From positions 124,001 through 188,000 of the forward strand of contig JAPFBL010000234.1 of NCBI GenBank assembly GCA_026182355.1: a DNA stretch of 64,000 nt, written 5' to 3'. The notes under the pieces were generated by a model. That model had not been told where the DNA came from. It saw only the letters and a list, made by a program, of their open reading frames with translations, and made no database searches. Position 1 is the first letter of the stretch; the number at the start of each line of letters is the position of its first letter. Below, piece by piece: positions 1 to 13,600 of the stretch. A program made the position numbers and the translations under genes. Source of the DNA: Hermatobates lingyangjiaoensis. Lineage: Eukaryota > Arthropoda > Insecta > Hemiptera > Hermatobatidae.

Positions 1-1820
1 ATATTTATACAAAATTTTATTAATTTTACCTCATCTCCAATTACAGCTAGAAGTTTCCCTTTAATTCCAGAATGTAAAGTCATTTTAAATTACAATATAA
101 GGAAAAAAACTAAATTGAACTACAATAACAGGGTGTATGATAAAAGGCAGGTTAACCAACCATAAGCCAAAAAATTAACAATAAGAATTTTTTAAATCAT
201 ATAATATTAGCACTGAAACATTGAATTATGCCTCATGTCTCTAAATAAATCAGTATTATAAAATGTAATTTTTTCAAATGCCACATTAATAGATGAAATT
301 GTAAAAATGTAATGTTAATTATGTTAAAATTTGATGAGTTGCTATTTAAGTAATGTTTGTTTTAAAATCCCTTCTTAAAAACATTGTCACATTATAAATG
401 TGACTTAACTATGTCCATTAAAGGCATTGTAAACTTAACTTTAAAGTTTTATTTTGGAAAGATTAAAATTAATTTATGAAATTCTATTTTAGCTCACTCT
501 ATCTTCGTTGAGGATTATGAGAATATTATATATATTATATTACAACAAATATACTTGTTTATGATTCATTACAAGTATATCCTTGTAATATATACTTGTT
601 TTATGTAAGATAATTTCATACTGTGAGGTAAGTATTGTTCGGGTGTCTTTCTGCAAGAGTCAATAGTTTTAAATAGAAAGTGGCATGTTGGTTTTCTTTA
701 GCAGGTCAACATAATCCACCATAATGTATCTTATCATGTAGCCCTACCTAACCACTTTTGCGTTAAGTTATATAATCTTCTTCTCACATGAACTAGTTCT
801 TTATAAAACTGATGTCCTGCCGTAACACTTAGAACAATATATTTTGGAGACCACAAAGAATTCTAATTTGTTCAAACTTTCAAAACCAATGGCTTGTTTT
901 CTTAGAGCCTCCTTCAGATAACTTTAAGTCTCAGGATGTATAAGAAATCATGGAACATGTTTTATTATCATGTATAGTCAATATTCTTGTTGGAAACTTG
1001 GGCAATTGAGACTAGAAATTCTCAGCACAAACACTATAACCCCACTGTTTATTTATTTCCTCCGACCGAATTCCTTTTGTAATAATAGATCGAAATAAAA
1101 ACAATATTTTATTAACACTATATTAAATACCTCCTCTCTATTGCCGAAAATTTATAAAACAAATTTTATATGGATCAAAACTTAAATTATATAATTAGAT
1201 TTATTAACGAAATACGAATACGTTATTACTTATTTATTGATTACAATACTCAGATAAATTGTAAGAATTAAATTTTAAATTAATTGATGAGTAACAAGAA
1301 CATTGTATACAATGTAATCTTATCTGTTTTTTCCTCTTTTCTGAAACCTAATTGAACTAGTAAGTCCGAATTCCCATTTTACCTAAGCTGATTATTTACT
1401 TCTTCTTCAGGCGAAGATACAGAGCTTGTCTTCTTAATGACTCTTCATTATCATCTTCTTCATCATCACTATCTCATTCTTTTCGCTTCAGCTTATTAGT
1501 CTTTACTATTCACATACTGTCTCCTTTTCAAATCATTTTGATTATATGATGAAATAAAAGACGTTTGGTTATTAGGTTGGAAGGTCTTTTGGAGCTTCTA
1601 CTTGGCTCGAAATACATTCACCGATATGAGCTGAATGATTGATCAACAAACTGCTTTTTGAGACTTAAACTCTAAAGTTATCTCGTTCCTGCAACCTCCA
1701 TTTGTACTTTCTATTTTTTTTATTTTTTTTTTTTTTTTTGATCAAACATATTAGCTTTTGAATAAATAGGTTTTTCCTAAATAGCCTTATTCAGTACCAA
1801 GATATCTCTAATGAAGGAGT
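1..1820. other. AT-rich intergenic DNA, no gene recognised
   Basis: No intact gene is visible. Around 1395-1500 the minus strand reads an acidic then basic stretch ending in three lysines and a TAA, but a stop interrupts it and no partner exon was found, so it is at most a decayed coding remnant. A poly-T run lies near 1718-1739. Confidence 0.5.
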
Positions 1821-2145
1821 AATTACGCTCAGTTGTTAACGTACTCGTCTCTGAATTAATAGGACCGGGGTTCGATCCCCACCTGGCCCTCGATTTATTC
1901 ATGCGGAGGTGAATAAATTGAGCACGTCGTCCCTAAGAAAAGGGCGTTAAACTGTCGGCCCCGAGCCTGTATGATGTCAGATACTCGTTAAAGATCTCTA
2001 CTCTAAATACACTTTAGTTAGGCAAAATTTAGGCCTCCCACAGTAGAATCAATCTTCATTGTGTGGTATCCTCAAAGGGCCAATGGTCGGCCTACGTATG
2101 TTCCCTTGTGGAGCTGCCACTGCTACCTAACCTAACCTAACCTAA
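1821..2145 (+). mobile_element. tRNA-derived SINE with (CCTAA)n tail, full-length copy
   Basis: The head carries a tRNA-like A box (GCTCAGTTGTTAAC) and a B box (GGTTCGATCC) spaced as in RNA polymerase III promoters. The body follows with a sequence seen again in the other copies of this window. The last ~80 bp match the 3' end of the LINE fragment at 35214-35640, and the copy ends in CCTAA repeats. It is not a functional tRNA gene, because the rest of the cloverleaf is not maintained. Other copies or parts lie at 2252, 4777, 16125, 16914, 29928, 52221 and 58442. Confidence 0.8.
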
Positions 2146-2251
2146 TTACTCGTTTTATGAGTCCCATCCGTCAGTCCTAATTATGGTGACTTCTCTAAGC
2201 TAACAATCAGTAATTTAATCTCTACGAAGTTCTGTATATGTTCTCAGAATA

Positions 2252-2350
2252 GGGAGTCCTAAATTTTGCATAAGTTAAGTGTATTTAGAGTAGGGATCTT
2301 TAACGAGTATCTGACATCATACAGGCTCGGGACCGACAGTTTAACGTCCA
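2252..2350 (-). mobile_element. SINE body fragment
   Basis: About 100 bp match the middle of the SINE at 1821-2145 in the opposite orientation (the TTTAGAGTAGGGATCTTTAA region). The tRNA-like head and the tail are absent. Confidence 0.7.
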
Positions 2351-4573
2351 GTATATGTTCTCAGTGTATGTAACCACCCGACAATAGAGTACATTACATT
2401 TACTCCCTTTTTTCACAAATAGGACATTTGCAAAATTTACCTTGATATCCACTCCATCTTCAGGAAATTACCCACTTTGCCAAAGTTGGAATTGTTGTAA
2501 GAGGATAACGGTTTGGTTCTATTTACAGATAATTCAAGAACATCATAGAAATCTCACACAAAAGTCCTCTTTCAATATCAAGGTTTCGATGCAATAAGGA
2601 TTTTAGAGAACAGAATCTACTATTCTTATGAACCGCTTTTTTAAACAAAATGTAAAATGATCTGTGCACTTGAGTCACCTTTGAAAACAGGAATGAATCT
2701 AAGTCTAGCCTTGGCTCACTAGTGTTTTGAACAGCCGAATTGGTTTATTTATATTTGCTTCAGATAGGAGTAAACTTTTTTTAAATTGTTAAACAAATTT
2801 GGTTTACCAATTCATTAAAAGGACCATATTCTTGCTAACTACAACACTCCGTTCTCGCAACTCAGTCAAACTAATTCCTTCACCAATTGCAGATGAATAA
2901 ATCTTAATATCATAGAGCCCAAAAAAGTGACTTTTCGTGGATACAATATTACGTAAAAACATTACGGCACATCTACATTATATGGCCCTATTCTACATTT
3001 TCTATAAGAAATGAATTTGATACACCAAACTTCTTTTAATCGTACCCATAAACTTTCTAATATACTCCACAACCCCTCCCACAACCCCACACAACTCAGA
3101 CATCATCGAAAGAGCATCAAAATAGACTCTAGGGACCTGAAAACACAAATCCTTCAAGATCTCAAAATTCAATGTTTTCATAATCGATATACTTCACTGA
3201 TACTGAAGTAACAATATCACGATAAAATCGAGAAACTGACATAATTTAAATATTAATACACTAAATGTTCTACAACATATCGGCTTGTTGGTTAACAAAG
3301 AAGAATAGTAAAATGCAATATTCAAAAACAAATTCGTTTTTATTTTTATATGCAGGAAAGAATAATATAGCCTATTTAGACTATAGCCTATTTAGGCCCC
3401 ATAGTAAACAGATTAATTTGAAATCAAGTTCAGATTACATTGGTGGTTGTAACCTGATATGTTAACTCTGGTTTTATATTACAGATACGTACAATCATGA
3501 AACATTGTCTGACTTCTTATATTATTGGAAATTTTCTTTTTGAATTTAATGTTATTGAGATTCAATATTATTATTTTCGTGTTGATAATGAAATATTATA
3601 TTTAGTTTCGAAATGTCAGTTGTTTTTTTCCTGTATCCTCTATTCAATGGCATATATTTTTCACATACCCCGTTGGGCAGGCGTACAACAGGTCGAGAAA
3701 TAATTCTTCGTATTTCGGTATCTTTACCAGAGATTTTCTAGATATTGCAATGACAATATTTACCAATGTGAACAATATATCTCAGTATGCAACCAGTATA
3801 ATTTTTTGAGTTATGTGAAAGCAAAAATCGTTACTTCTATGGAATGGTATATATAATTCAAATAAATTTACTGAACCATTAACATTACAAATTTTTTCAA
3901 TGGTTTCTTTAACGGACGCGGTAAGATAATAAGGTCATTAATTTGTAAAACCGATTCAAGCATGTCGATTCGTCCCTACTGTCCCTCCAATCAAGGAGAA
4001 GCAGACACATTTTAGGCACATTGTTATCAGATCTGTCCTCAAACATGAACTCAATGAAAGTAACAATCAAAACTACATTAAAAAGATATGATCCTTACAA
4101 GGTTTAGGAACTGTGCTGATAAAGAAGGAGAAAACCTAATCACTAAGTACAGCAAAGACTTCTTTGGTTTTATAAACAACCTACCAATTGATGAATTATA
4201 ACTACATGTATGCAGTTCAATAACACTGAATGAGAAAACCTGTAATCAAATGGGAACAGGTTAACAAAAATAAACTCCCTCATGGTAGAGTTACTACCCG
4301 TGAGGAAAAAAAAATATTTACCACGATGTGCGTTTGTCTAAAATAACTTCAGGCTTATGTTATCCCATATAATTAATTTTTTTGACTATATTTAAATGTG
4401 AAAGTAAAAATTGTTTCTTCTTATGGTTTGGTTTTATACATCTTCCATCACATAATTTAAATTTAACAGTCTTACAATATTTTTTCTGTTTTACTTTTAA
4501 AGTAATTATAAAATAATAAGCTATTAATTATATATTAAAAACTGAATAAATATATAACTTTTTTTTGTATAGC
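2351..4573. other. intergenic DNA upstream of the Lifeguard gene
   Basis: No gene, RNA or named repeat could be supported here. Several ORFs of 60-70 codons occur, but they lack splice context and recognisable domains and look like chance in AT-rich DNA. The stretch 2400-2650 has some coding flavour on the minus strand but contains stops. Confidence 0.4.
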
Positions 4574-4682
4574 ATAAATGAAAGGAGGAAAAGGAGATAC
4601 TAACGAAGTTTGCAGGCACTGTTCAACGAGCATTCATTTCCTTCCTACAGTAGTAACCTACCGAAGTGAGGAACAGTTAACA

Positions 4683-7600
4683 ATGCCTCGAAAAGCTGTA
4701 CCAGTTAAAGCACACGGCAATGGTATCCTTTTCAAAGGACTTTTATTAACTTGTTATGATTTTTATATATGCTAATCGGGGGTTAAGTTAGGTTAGTGGC
4801 AATGTGTTCTGGACTGATAGATCCGGGGATTCAATACCTGCACTGGTCCTCGATTCATTCACGTTGGAGGCGAATGAACCTGAGCACGATGTCCCTCAGA
4901 GAAAGTCAAAACAAAGTGTGTTTTGACTTTAGGTGGGCCTCTGCCTCCCAAGCATACCACAAAAATCAAACCATGCTAATGAATTTCAACATGAAGTCCT
5001 TTAGCCACTCCGAGCTCACCTGAGCCCAGAGCGCCCGATGTGACCACGCGCGGGCGTCTGGACGAAACACCCCACATCAAGTCTTACTCTCATTTCAATA
5101 TCAAAGCAACGTTAAAAAATCTGCATTCACAACAGATCTGCCTGACACTTCATCTTACGACTATACTTATAACTTTATTGTATTTACGATCACTGAGCCC
5201 AGATCCCGAGTACCAACGCCGCGTCTACGAAACACCACAGTCAAGTCTTACATCTCATTTCAAGGTTTTATTGTAAGCAACGTTAAACAATCTCCAGTTT
5301 CACAACAGATCTGCCTGACACTTCATCTTGCGACTATAAAGGGCTTATAACGATTTTGTAGTTTACGATAGAAATACATGCAGTCAAATAGATTAGAACA
5401 AAAGTAATCAGCTAACATCTTTTATGGTTTTATTGTAAAATAATTTTAGTTTCCACAGTCTACATATCTTGCAATATGAAGGGTAATCGATTTGGCAGTT
5501 TGCGTACAACATGCTCAACTGATTTTACAGTAATCCCATAAGAAAAATTTAATAGTAGTTTAGCTTTCAAGTCTTCAAATGAACGTGAGATTTGATGATA
5601 CACATTATGTTTTGACATAATTCCCATAGAAAAATTAATGGTGTCATAATATATGAACATAATAGATCGAAACAGATGACCTCTTCCGATTCATCTGTCA
5701 GGAAATCGTCGTTTAGAGTTGTTTAAAAGAAGTTACCACGTGATGTAGGTTATGTGGATAAAATTTCAATAAAACTTTAAAAAATATAGATTTACTTCTT
5801 TCTAATCGTTTTTACAGGTTATTTCTATCCCAACTTCAAATAGAGGTATAATTTTTTTAAAACGCTCACGGACTTTATGGACACCCTATATGTGCACTTA
5901 TGTTTTTTCATATATACTTAATGGATGTATGTTCAAAATGAGATGTGACACTACTTCGCGGTTTTTCACTTATCGTGGCCGGTTCTTGCCCTATTAACCG
6001 CGATGACTGAGGGATGACTGTATTAATAGTTGAGATTATAACAAGGAAGCTTAATGCTAAGAAAAAAATTCAGAAAACTTCTTTTTTGTTTTAGCGCCCT
6101 CGAGAGCAGTAAACAGACAAGGTAGAGTGAACAATGTCTGGAATGATATAAACTATTCCCCAGGTGATAGGAACTATAACAATCAAGTAGGAAATCAAGG
6201 TTATTATATACCACAAGGAGGAGTGTATAACTATAACAGAGGCAACAGCATGATTCCACCCAGCCAGGAACTTCGTCCCGCCAGAGGCTCGCAGGTACAC
6301 CAGTCCAACCAAACAAGGCCAATTTAGTATGATTGCTATTGGTAATAATTTGGTCATATTATTAGTAATAATTGATATTATTGGTGGTATTATTACCAAT
6401 TTAGAGTATTTAAGGTGATTTAATTATGGCAATAGGAGTACTACGCTTATTTAACAACCTGGGGCAACATCATATCAATACTATTAACACTATTGTCCAG
6501 CATTATGTATAACACTAACATTGTGTGATTCCATACAGATTGCCTACTTCAGTCATCATGTTAATAGTACTCTGCAACTTTGATTATCTCATAACAAATT
6601 ACTATTTCAATCATCATGTCAATAGTACTCTGCAACTTTGATTATCTCATAATAAATTACTATTTCAGTCATAATGTTAATAGTACTCTGCAACTTTGAT
6701 TATCTCATAATAAATTACTATTTCAGTCATCATGTTAATAGTACTCTGCAACTTTGATTATCTCATAACAAATTACTATTTCAGTAATCATGTCAATAGT
6801 ACTCTGCAACTTTGATTATCTCATAATAAATTACTATTTCAGTCATCATGTTAATAGTACTCTGCAACTTTGATTATCTCATAACAAATTACTATTTCAG
6901 TAATCATGTCAATAGTACTCTGCAACTTTGATTATCTCATAACAAATTACTATTTCAGTCATCATGTTAATAGTACTCTGCAACTTTGATTATCTCATAA
7001 CAAATTACTATTTCAGTCATCATGTCAATAGTACTCTGCAACTTTGATTATCTCGTAACAAATTACTATTTCAGTCATCATGTCAATAGTACTCTGCAAC
7101 TTTGATTATCTCATAACAAATTGCTATTTCAGTCATCATGTTAATAGTACTCTGCAACTTTGATTATATGCTGACCAGCTTTTTAAGGGTTTATAAGACA
7201 TTAAGATCAGAAGGATAGGCACCCAGACAGACCTACTAATTTATAAGTAGATGTTTATTTGTTTACATTATTATGATTTATCACAGAAATTTCTAAAATG
7301 TCATCATTCACTGCATTCTTACGTTTTGTTAAAGGAAGCTGTTAACACTCGTTGGTTTGGAGCTTTTCGAAGAAGAGGAAATGAAAATGAAGATACCCCT
7401 TTTATTGACAAGAGGGTTCGGAAAAAGTTTGTGACGAAAGTGTACACAATTCTCAGTATACAGTGCCTTATGCTGTTCTCTAGTGCACTCATTGCGGCCT
7501 TTGTGTACGTACCATTCCGCTATAAATGTTGTCAAACCTATAGTTAATATAAGGTATGAGGGCTCAGGGAACAACAAACTGAACCAATACTGTTTTTGTA

Positions 7601-10600
7601 CTATTGAATAATCATAATGAAAAATACATACTGTTAATAACACATTAATTCAACGGAATTTTTATATGCATACGGTAATGAGACATTATTGACAGGTTAT
7701 AAGCACTGCCAACGTCCCCTATTCAATTAGGCGGGAAGCCTGAGTTATTCTGGTATCAGAGTGAAACAGATAGTATTTATGAGTCATTTGGCAGTCAAAA
7801 TTATTATTTAAGAGTGACTATAGCACTGCGTTTTAAAAACTACTGTACCATCCCCTTTCTGTACTAAAGTACCCCAGTTAGCTTAACTCCTCCAAGAAAC
7901 TCACACTTTTGCTGGGTCCTGCGGTAAAAGTTTTTCTATGGTTTTGTTGAGTGTCCCGAAGCACCTACCTCTGAGCGGCAAAGTTGCCTGACAGTCAACC
8001 AGCAGGTGAAACGGTGTTTCTTCCTCTTCTTTGTAGAATCTGCACAAACCATCATTGATAATGCCTATTCAGGCTCCCTATGTTTCGGGAGAAAGTAACT
8101 TCCTTTCTCCTTCTTCGAGACAGTCTCCTTCGGGTCCTTAGGTACACTTGTGGGAGGTTGACTCCCACTAGTTAGCGCTTTTGGACCCTCTGCGCTTTCG
8201 GAGGATCGTCTCCTGACTTCTTTCTCCTTAGTATAATATAGATGAAAATCCCTGAAGATCTGTTGGTGGTATTTTATCCGCTCCGACAAAGCACTGAATA
8301 CCGGAGTAATGCGATTTACTAAAGATGGTTGCTTGGTACCCTTGAGGCTCCGTTCGTAATACATTAACCCCTGTATGATCCATTCTTCGACACGCATGGC
8401 ATAACGCCTTGGATTGGGGCAGGGATAAGAGGAGAGGATTTAAGAAATTGGAAAGATGTGAAACTAAGGTGGTCAGGTTCAACCCCTGGTCATCTTCTCC
8501 TCCTCTTTCGTTTGTCCCTGGATATAGCAGGTTAACAGGGTAACCTCGCGAAGGCCGAAAGTCGGAGTTGAGTGCTAGAGGCTATAAGAGACGCATAATC
8601 AGTCTATTGCTACTCCTGGCAGTAAGTATAGGAGTGTCTGCAGTTCTGTAGTCCATATAGAAGGACTACACATTTTTATAAAATATATTCAACATTCAAT
8701 ATTTTGATATCAACTTTACCAAAATATGTTGAGATCTTTTACTGCTTATAAATTCTGCAGATTTATAACACTATAAACATTGCACCATATACAATCCGTC
8801 AAGTTGTTATTCATTTATCTGCTCAATTTATAACAACGTAGAGAAAAGGCGGCACAACCCAAAATGATAAAAAAAAGTCTTACGAATACCACTTCATATA
8901 GAGTCATACATTTTCAAATTAAATATGAACTATTTTTTTTGAAATTATCACCTCAAAACTTGACTAGAAAAAATTACAACAAAATAGGACCCTTCTTGGA
9001 CGTCCAGAGAGCCTCCAGACACGATGTTTGGTCCAGCGTCAAACACTTCTCAATAAAACACCTTTAAGCCAACGTTTCATCTATATCTTTAGACATATTC
9101 AGGGCTACATCAATATAGAATTAACTGCATTAATATGATAAAAATATAAATAATGTAACTTAAATTTTTTATGTTATTGTAACTAATTCTGTATCGATAT
9201 AGTCCTGAAAATGTTAACAAATATAGATGAAGCGTTAGATAATGGTATTTTATTGAGAAGTGTTTGATGCTTTACCAAACCTCGATAAAGAAAAATAGTC
9301 TATATACATATATAAATATAACAAAATAAAATTTATCAGGACTCGGTCAGTTCTTCAGGTTCAAATTAGACTCAATAAACTACTGTACCATCCCCATTCT
9401 GTACTAAAGTATCCCAGTTAGCTTCAACTCCTGCAAGAAGCTCAGCACTTTTGCTGGGTCCAGCGGTAAAAGTTTTTCTATGGTTTTGTTGAGTGTCCAG
9501 AAGCACCTACCTCTGAGCAGGGTTAAATAAAAAACGTTTCGGTTTTTATTCAAAACGTTTTTCATCGACAGTAGTATAAAATTTGAAAACAGAAAAACTT
9601 AAGTATGACATTAGAGACTTTTTTTAAAAAAAAAAAATAATTTGAGAATGTGACCAACTGTCTAATTTGCGAATAATTGTTGCGTGTTTATTCAAACTAG
9701 ACAGTCGTTGTGAAATTACGAACTAGTATCGAGTATGCAATGTATCATTAACTTTCCCAAAGAGATGATATTGAGCTTGTATGAGATGCTCAAGTGTCCT
9801 CTAATATTTTCCATCTTCTATGAAAGTGACCTACGTAGTCACAATGCCCACAGAGCCACCTCTTTTTCCAAGAAAAGGAGAAAAAGAAAAAAAATTAGCA
9901 TTATCTCCTAGGCTGAAGTAGTCACAGTACCAATAGCTAGTATTATACAAAAAGAAATTAAATGAAACCTCATATTATTTTACTTTTCTAAAAATACTAT
10001 GATTATTTTCAGAATACCTGTGAAAGTGTTTTTATACCAGAATTTCTTCATCATTTGGATATTTCTGTAAGTATTTCAGTTTTAAATGTTTTGATGCTAA
10101 AGATATTTATAGAATCATTCAAAGAAGGCTTTACAGCTTTGATCAGTTAGTGTCGATGTCATTTCTAAACCAATTCATGAGCTCACCTTATGCATATGCT
10201 TGTTTAATGCACTCTCTTTAGGCTATGGCTTATTTACGAGAATAGTTTGAAAATATTAAAAGACATATTTTTAAACGAATTTCATCAGAATAACATTTCA
10301 CTGCACGGAATATTTTGAATATAAAAGATATTTGTCAAAGGCCATTTGATAAAGTCATTTAGGAAAAACGGATTCCTGACAAAAGTTGTTTAGAAAAAAG
10401 TTTTTGAAAGCTATTAAGTTTTTGGCAGGTAAGACAACTATGGCGTCCACATCATAAATACCTCTACATTTCATATCGGTCGGAGAAGATTGAGTATTTC
10501 CATGGAAAATAAGTTGCCCAAATTCGACATGATTGAGGAGGAGGAGGAAAAGGAATTTTATTAATTTACGGAACATATGAGCTCTAGATGACACTATCCT

Positions 10601-13600
10601 CGGAGTGGAAGTTAAGCCGCGTGCCCCGGCCTGCACAATGGCAGGTATTCGTTAAAGATCTCTACTCTAAATTCACTTAAGCTACGCAAACTTTAAGACT
10701 CTCAAAGTAGCATCATTAAGGCAATCCTATCCTTGATGAATCAGTTAGAAGTGAGGTGTAACTTTCTATCACACTCATAATCCCACACTCCGAAAAAATC
10801 ACCTTAAATGATTAAACAATTTCTTTTCTCACAAGAACTTTATTATATTTTATTCAATAATAAACCAATCAACATTCATCAATTTGTTATACACATATGT
10901 TTTATTGACACATATTGTTACTTTTAACAATAATAATTTTGTTTCAGGGCAATACATATCATCTGTCTAATTCTTCTCTGTTACAAGTATTTTCGGAGAA
11001 ATTTTCCTATTAATTTAATTCTGCTGATGACATTGGTAAATTATAAATTTTTGCTATTGTTATGTATTATAAAAATTGCATTATAATTGTCACCTAAATG
11101 TTATTAATAGGGAATAATTCCATGAAATAGAGAGATATTTTATCAAGTGTGTAGAGATATGGAGAAAGTTTAAACCTAGTTGAAGTTACCCTCCTGTTGA
11201 TCTGCAATGGACTTCATGTTACCTCCGGATACATATTATCCCCTCACCGATATATCCCCGATATCAGTTGGGTTTTTGACTCTGACGAAGACCGCTTGTT
11301 ACGGTTGAAAGATCTTAGTCTTGTTTTCCCATTTCTTATTGTGGTTTGATCATTGATTGTTATTTTACGTGTTTTTGTGAAATCTTTTTATCCCCACACC
11401 ATGAAATGTCCCCTCTTTGATTTAGTCAACCGACAAATTCCTCTCATTGCTATTCAATTAGAATATACTATACAAAATAAATGAAATTTGTATTGAGAAC
11501 ATGTGACATCACTAGAAAGAAAAAATAGCATAAACTTGTTAATTACAGCTATAATGAGGCATGCCATGACGGTTATCTTCCAATGTGTGATGCACCAAAG
11601 GCTCTACGTTTCAGTGTCATCAACCATAAATTTGATTTATTTCTAATCTAAAGAAGTGAAAAGATTAGTCAATTAATTGCCAACTAAAAAAAACAGGTTA
11701 AAAATGATATATTATAAAATTAAAACTTTAAGATTTCATACACTTTTACTGATACAGTATCATTTTGTTTAAAATAATTTTGTAAGTTTGAAAATAAATT
11801 TCGCTATTCTTTTCTCATGAGTACGATATCAAAGTTTATATAAATTTGACTAGATTAATTACTGCAATTAATGAGATAATTAATTTAACTGTTAATGTTA
11901 ATATGATGGTAATCAGTTACGGAACTGATAGCAGTGTTGGCACGTTGGTGTTTATATAATATACCAACAAATCGATTTGGTTTTGCAAATAAAATTAATA
12001 TTTAAAAAAAATGGTAGACGGTAGTGAAAATATCATAATTAAGATCATAATGTTTTAATATACGATTGGAATATAACATATAAATATAAAATATATAAAC
12101 GTTTAATGAAATTTGAAATATTTGGAATAGCAAGTTATAATAATTCCTGCAGAGAGTATCGATTAAGGAAACAGAATTAATAATAATTGGAGGCTCAAAA
12201 TGGTGTAAAAAATTGGTGGGATTGAAGTACAGGTTGCCTGTTGTAGACAATTTGGAATGGTGTCATGTTAGTGGACGAATGTTGTGATGTTCTGAACGCG
12301 AAGAGAACTGGTGCTACGCAGTCAACCCAATTGGAACGGCCCTCGAGGCATTTAGCAATGGAGTCTTTGATGGAGCTGTTCTGAAGTTCCACAGCATTTG
12401 CTTCGGATTGAGCTCCTCTCATTACGTGTTGTTGTGTTCCTGTCAGAGTATACAACTCTGCTGATATTTTGTTTACAAATTCTCTTTCTTCATCATTAAT
12501 TTGTATTCTCATACAACCATGACGACAAATGATATCTTCAAAAAGAAATTTAGCAATAGTTTCAGCTGTTTGATCTTTCAAAGGACGAGCTTCAGGCCAT
12601 TTAGAAAAATAGTCGACAGCGATGACAACGCAACAGTATCCTTCTTCTGTTTTGGGCAAATTGATTATATCAACCCCAATTTGGGTCATAACTTCTCTTG
12701 TTGACGGAGCAGGATTAAGTTCACCTACACGACTCTTCAGAGTAGGATTGACTTTCTGACACCGCTCACAAGCCAAAATAAACTCCCTCACATCCCTTCC
12801 TACATTCTTCCAGTAAAATTTCTCTAAAATTTTCGACCTGGTTCTTTCAATTCCAATATGACTTCCAAAGCAACGACCAGTACTACTACTACTACCAACT
12901 CCAGAGCCCATATGTACACTTTTAATAATGCTTTTCTGCTCTTCTCTATCTCGAATCACCAACACCTCAATATACTCATTTCCAGAATTTCCAAATCTCT
13001 CTTGCCTATGCCGGTAATACAGGTTACCTGCTCGAGCAATATAGTTTTTAGAAAGCCTGCGTAGATTTGCTTTATCATTTTTTAACATTCCAGAAGCATA
13101 TTTTTTATTAACTACATAATCAAAGATCAGATCAATATTGTTGCCTTTTTGTTGTGAGATAGTACTAACACTGGGTTCTTCAGTCATTGTTATAATTATA
13201 TAATCAGCTCTTAAATACACTTTTTTTTACGATATACAATTATTTTACTAGTAAATAAATTTTTCATGCCAATACCTGATGAACGTTCTAAAGAATGAAT
13301 CTAACTCAGTAGGACACAAGTGTAATTTCTAAAGATGAAGAATGCTGAAATCCTATCCTCGTGGAGGTAAGGAACAGACTGAAGGTAGGGGCAGCAATTC
13401 CAAGCTACCCCGGGGGTAATTTGAAATCGATTTCTAGTCACTCCCCCCCGGTAATATGAAATCGATTGTGCCCTAGACCAGCAGCCCTCCAATGTGCATC
13501 CCCTTCACAGTCTTAACGACCTTTCTTTAGCTATTGCAATTTATTTCTATATCGCTTCTAGCTCTCAAAATATTATTAATTTCTTCATCTAGAAGTTTTA

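Noticed and set aside
1395..1500. terminal exon of a minus-strand gene ending in KKK
   Set aside because: An in-frame stop interrupts it and no upstream exon or homologue could be recognised.
1821..1895. tRNA gene
   Set aside because: A and B boxes are present, but the sequence continues into a repeated SINE body and does not keep a full cloverleaf.
2420..2650. minus-strand exon resembling part of a MutS-type protein
   Set aside because: Only a short stretch looks similar, stops occur, and no conserved motif is present.
5460..5660. mariner-like transposase end
   Set aside because: The 66-codon frame has no catalytic motif. The nearby GGACACCCTATATG resembles transposon ends, but not enough for a call.
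6550..7166. CRISPR-like array
   Set aside because: Units are contiguous 58-bp tandem repeats without variable spacers, in a eukaryotic intron.
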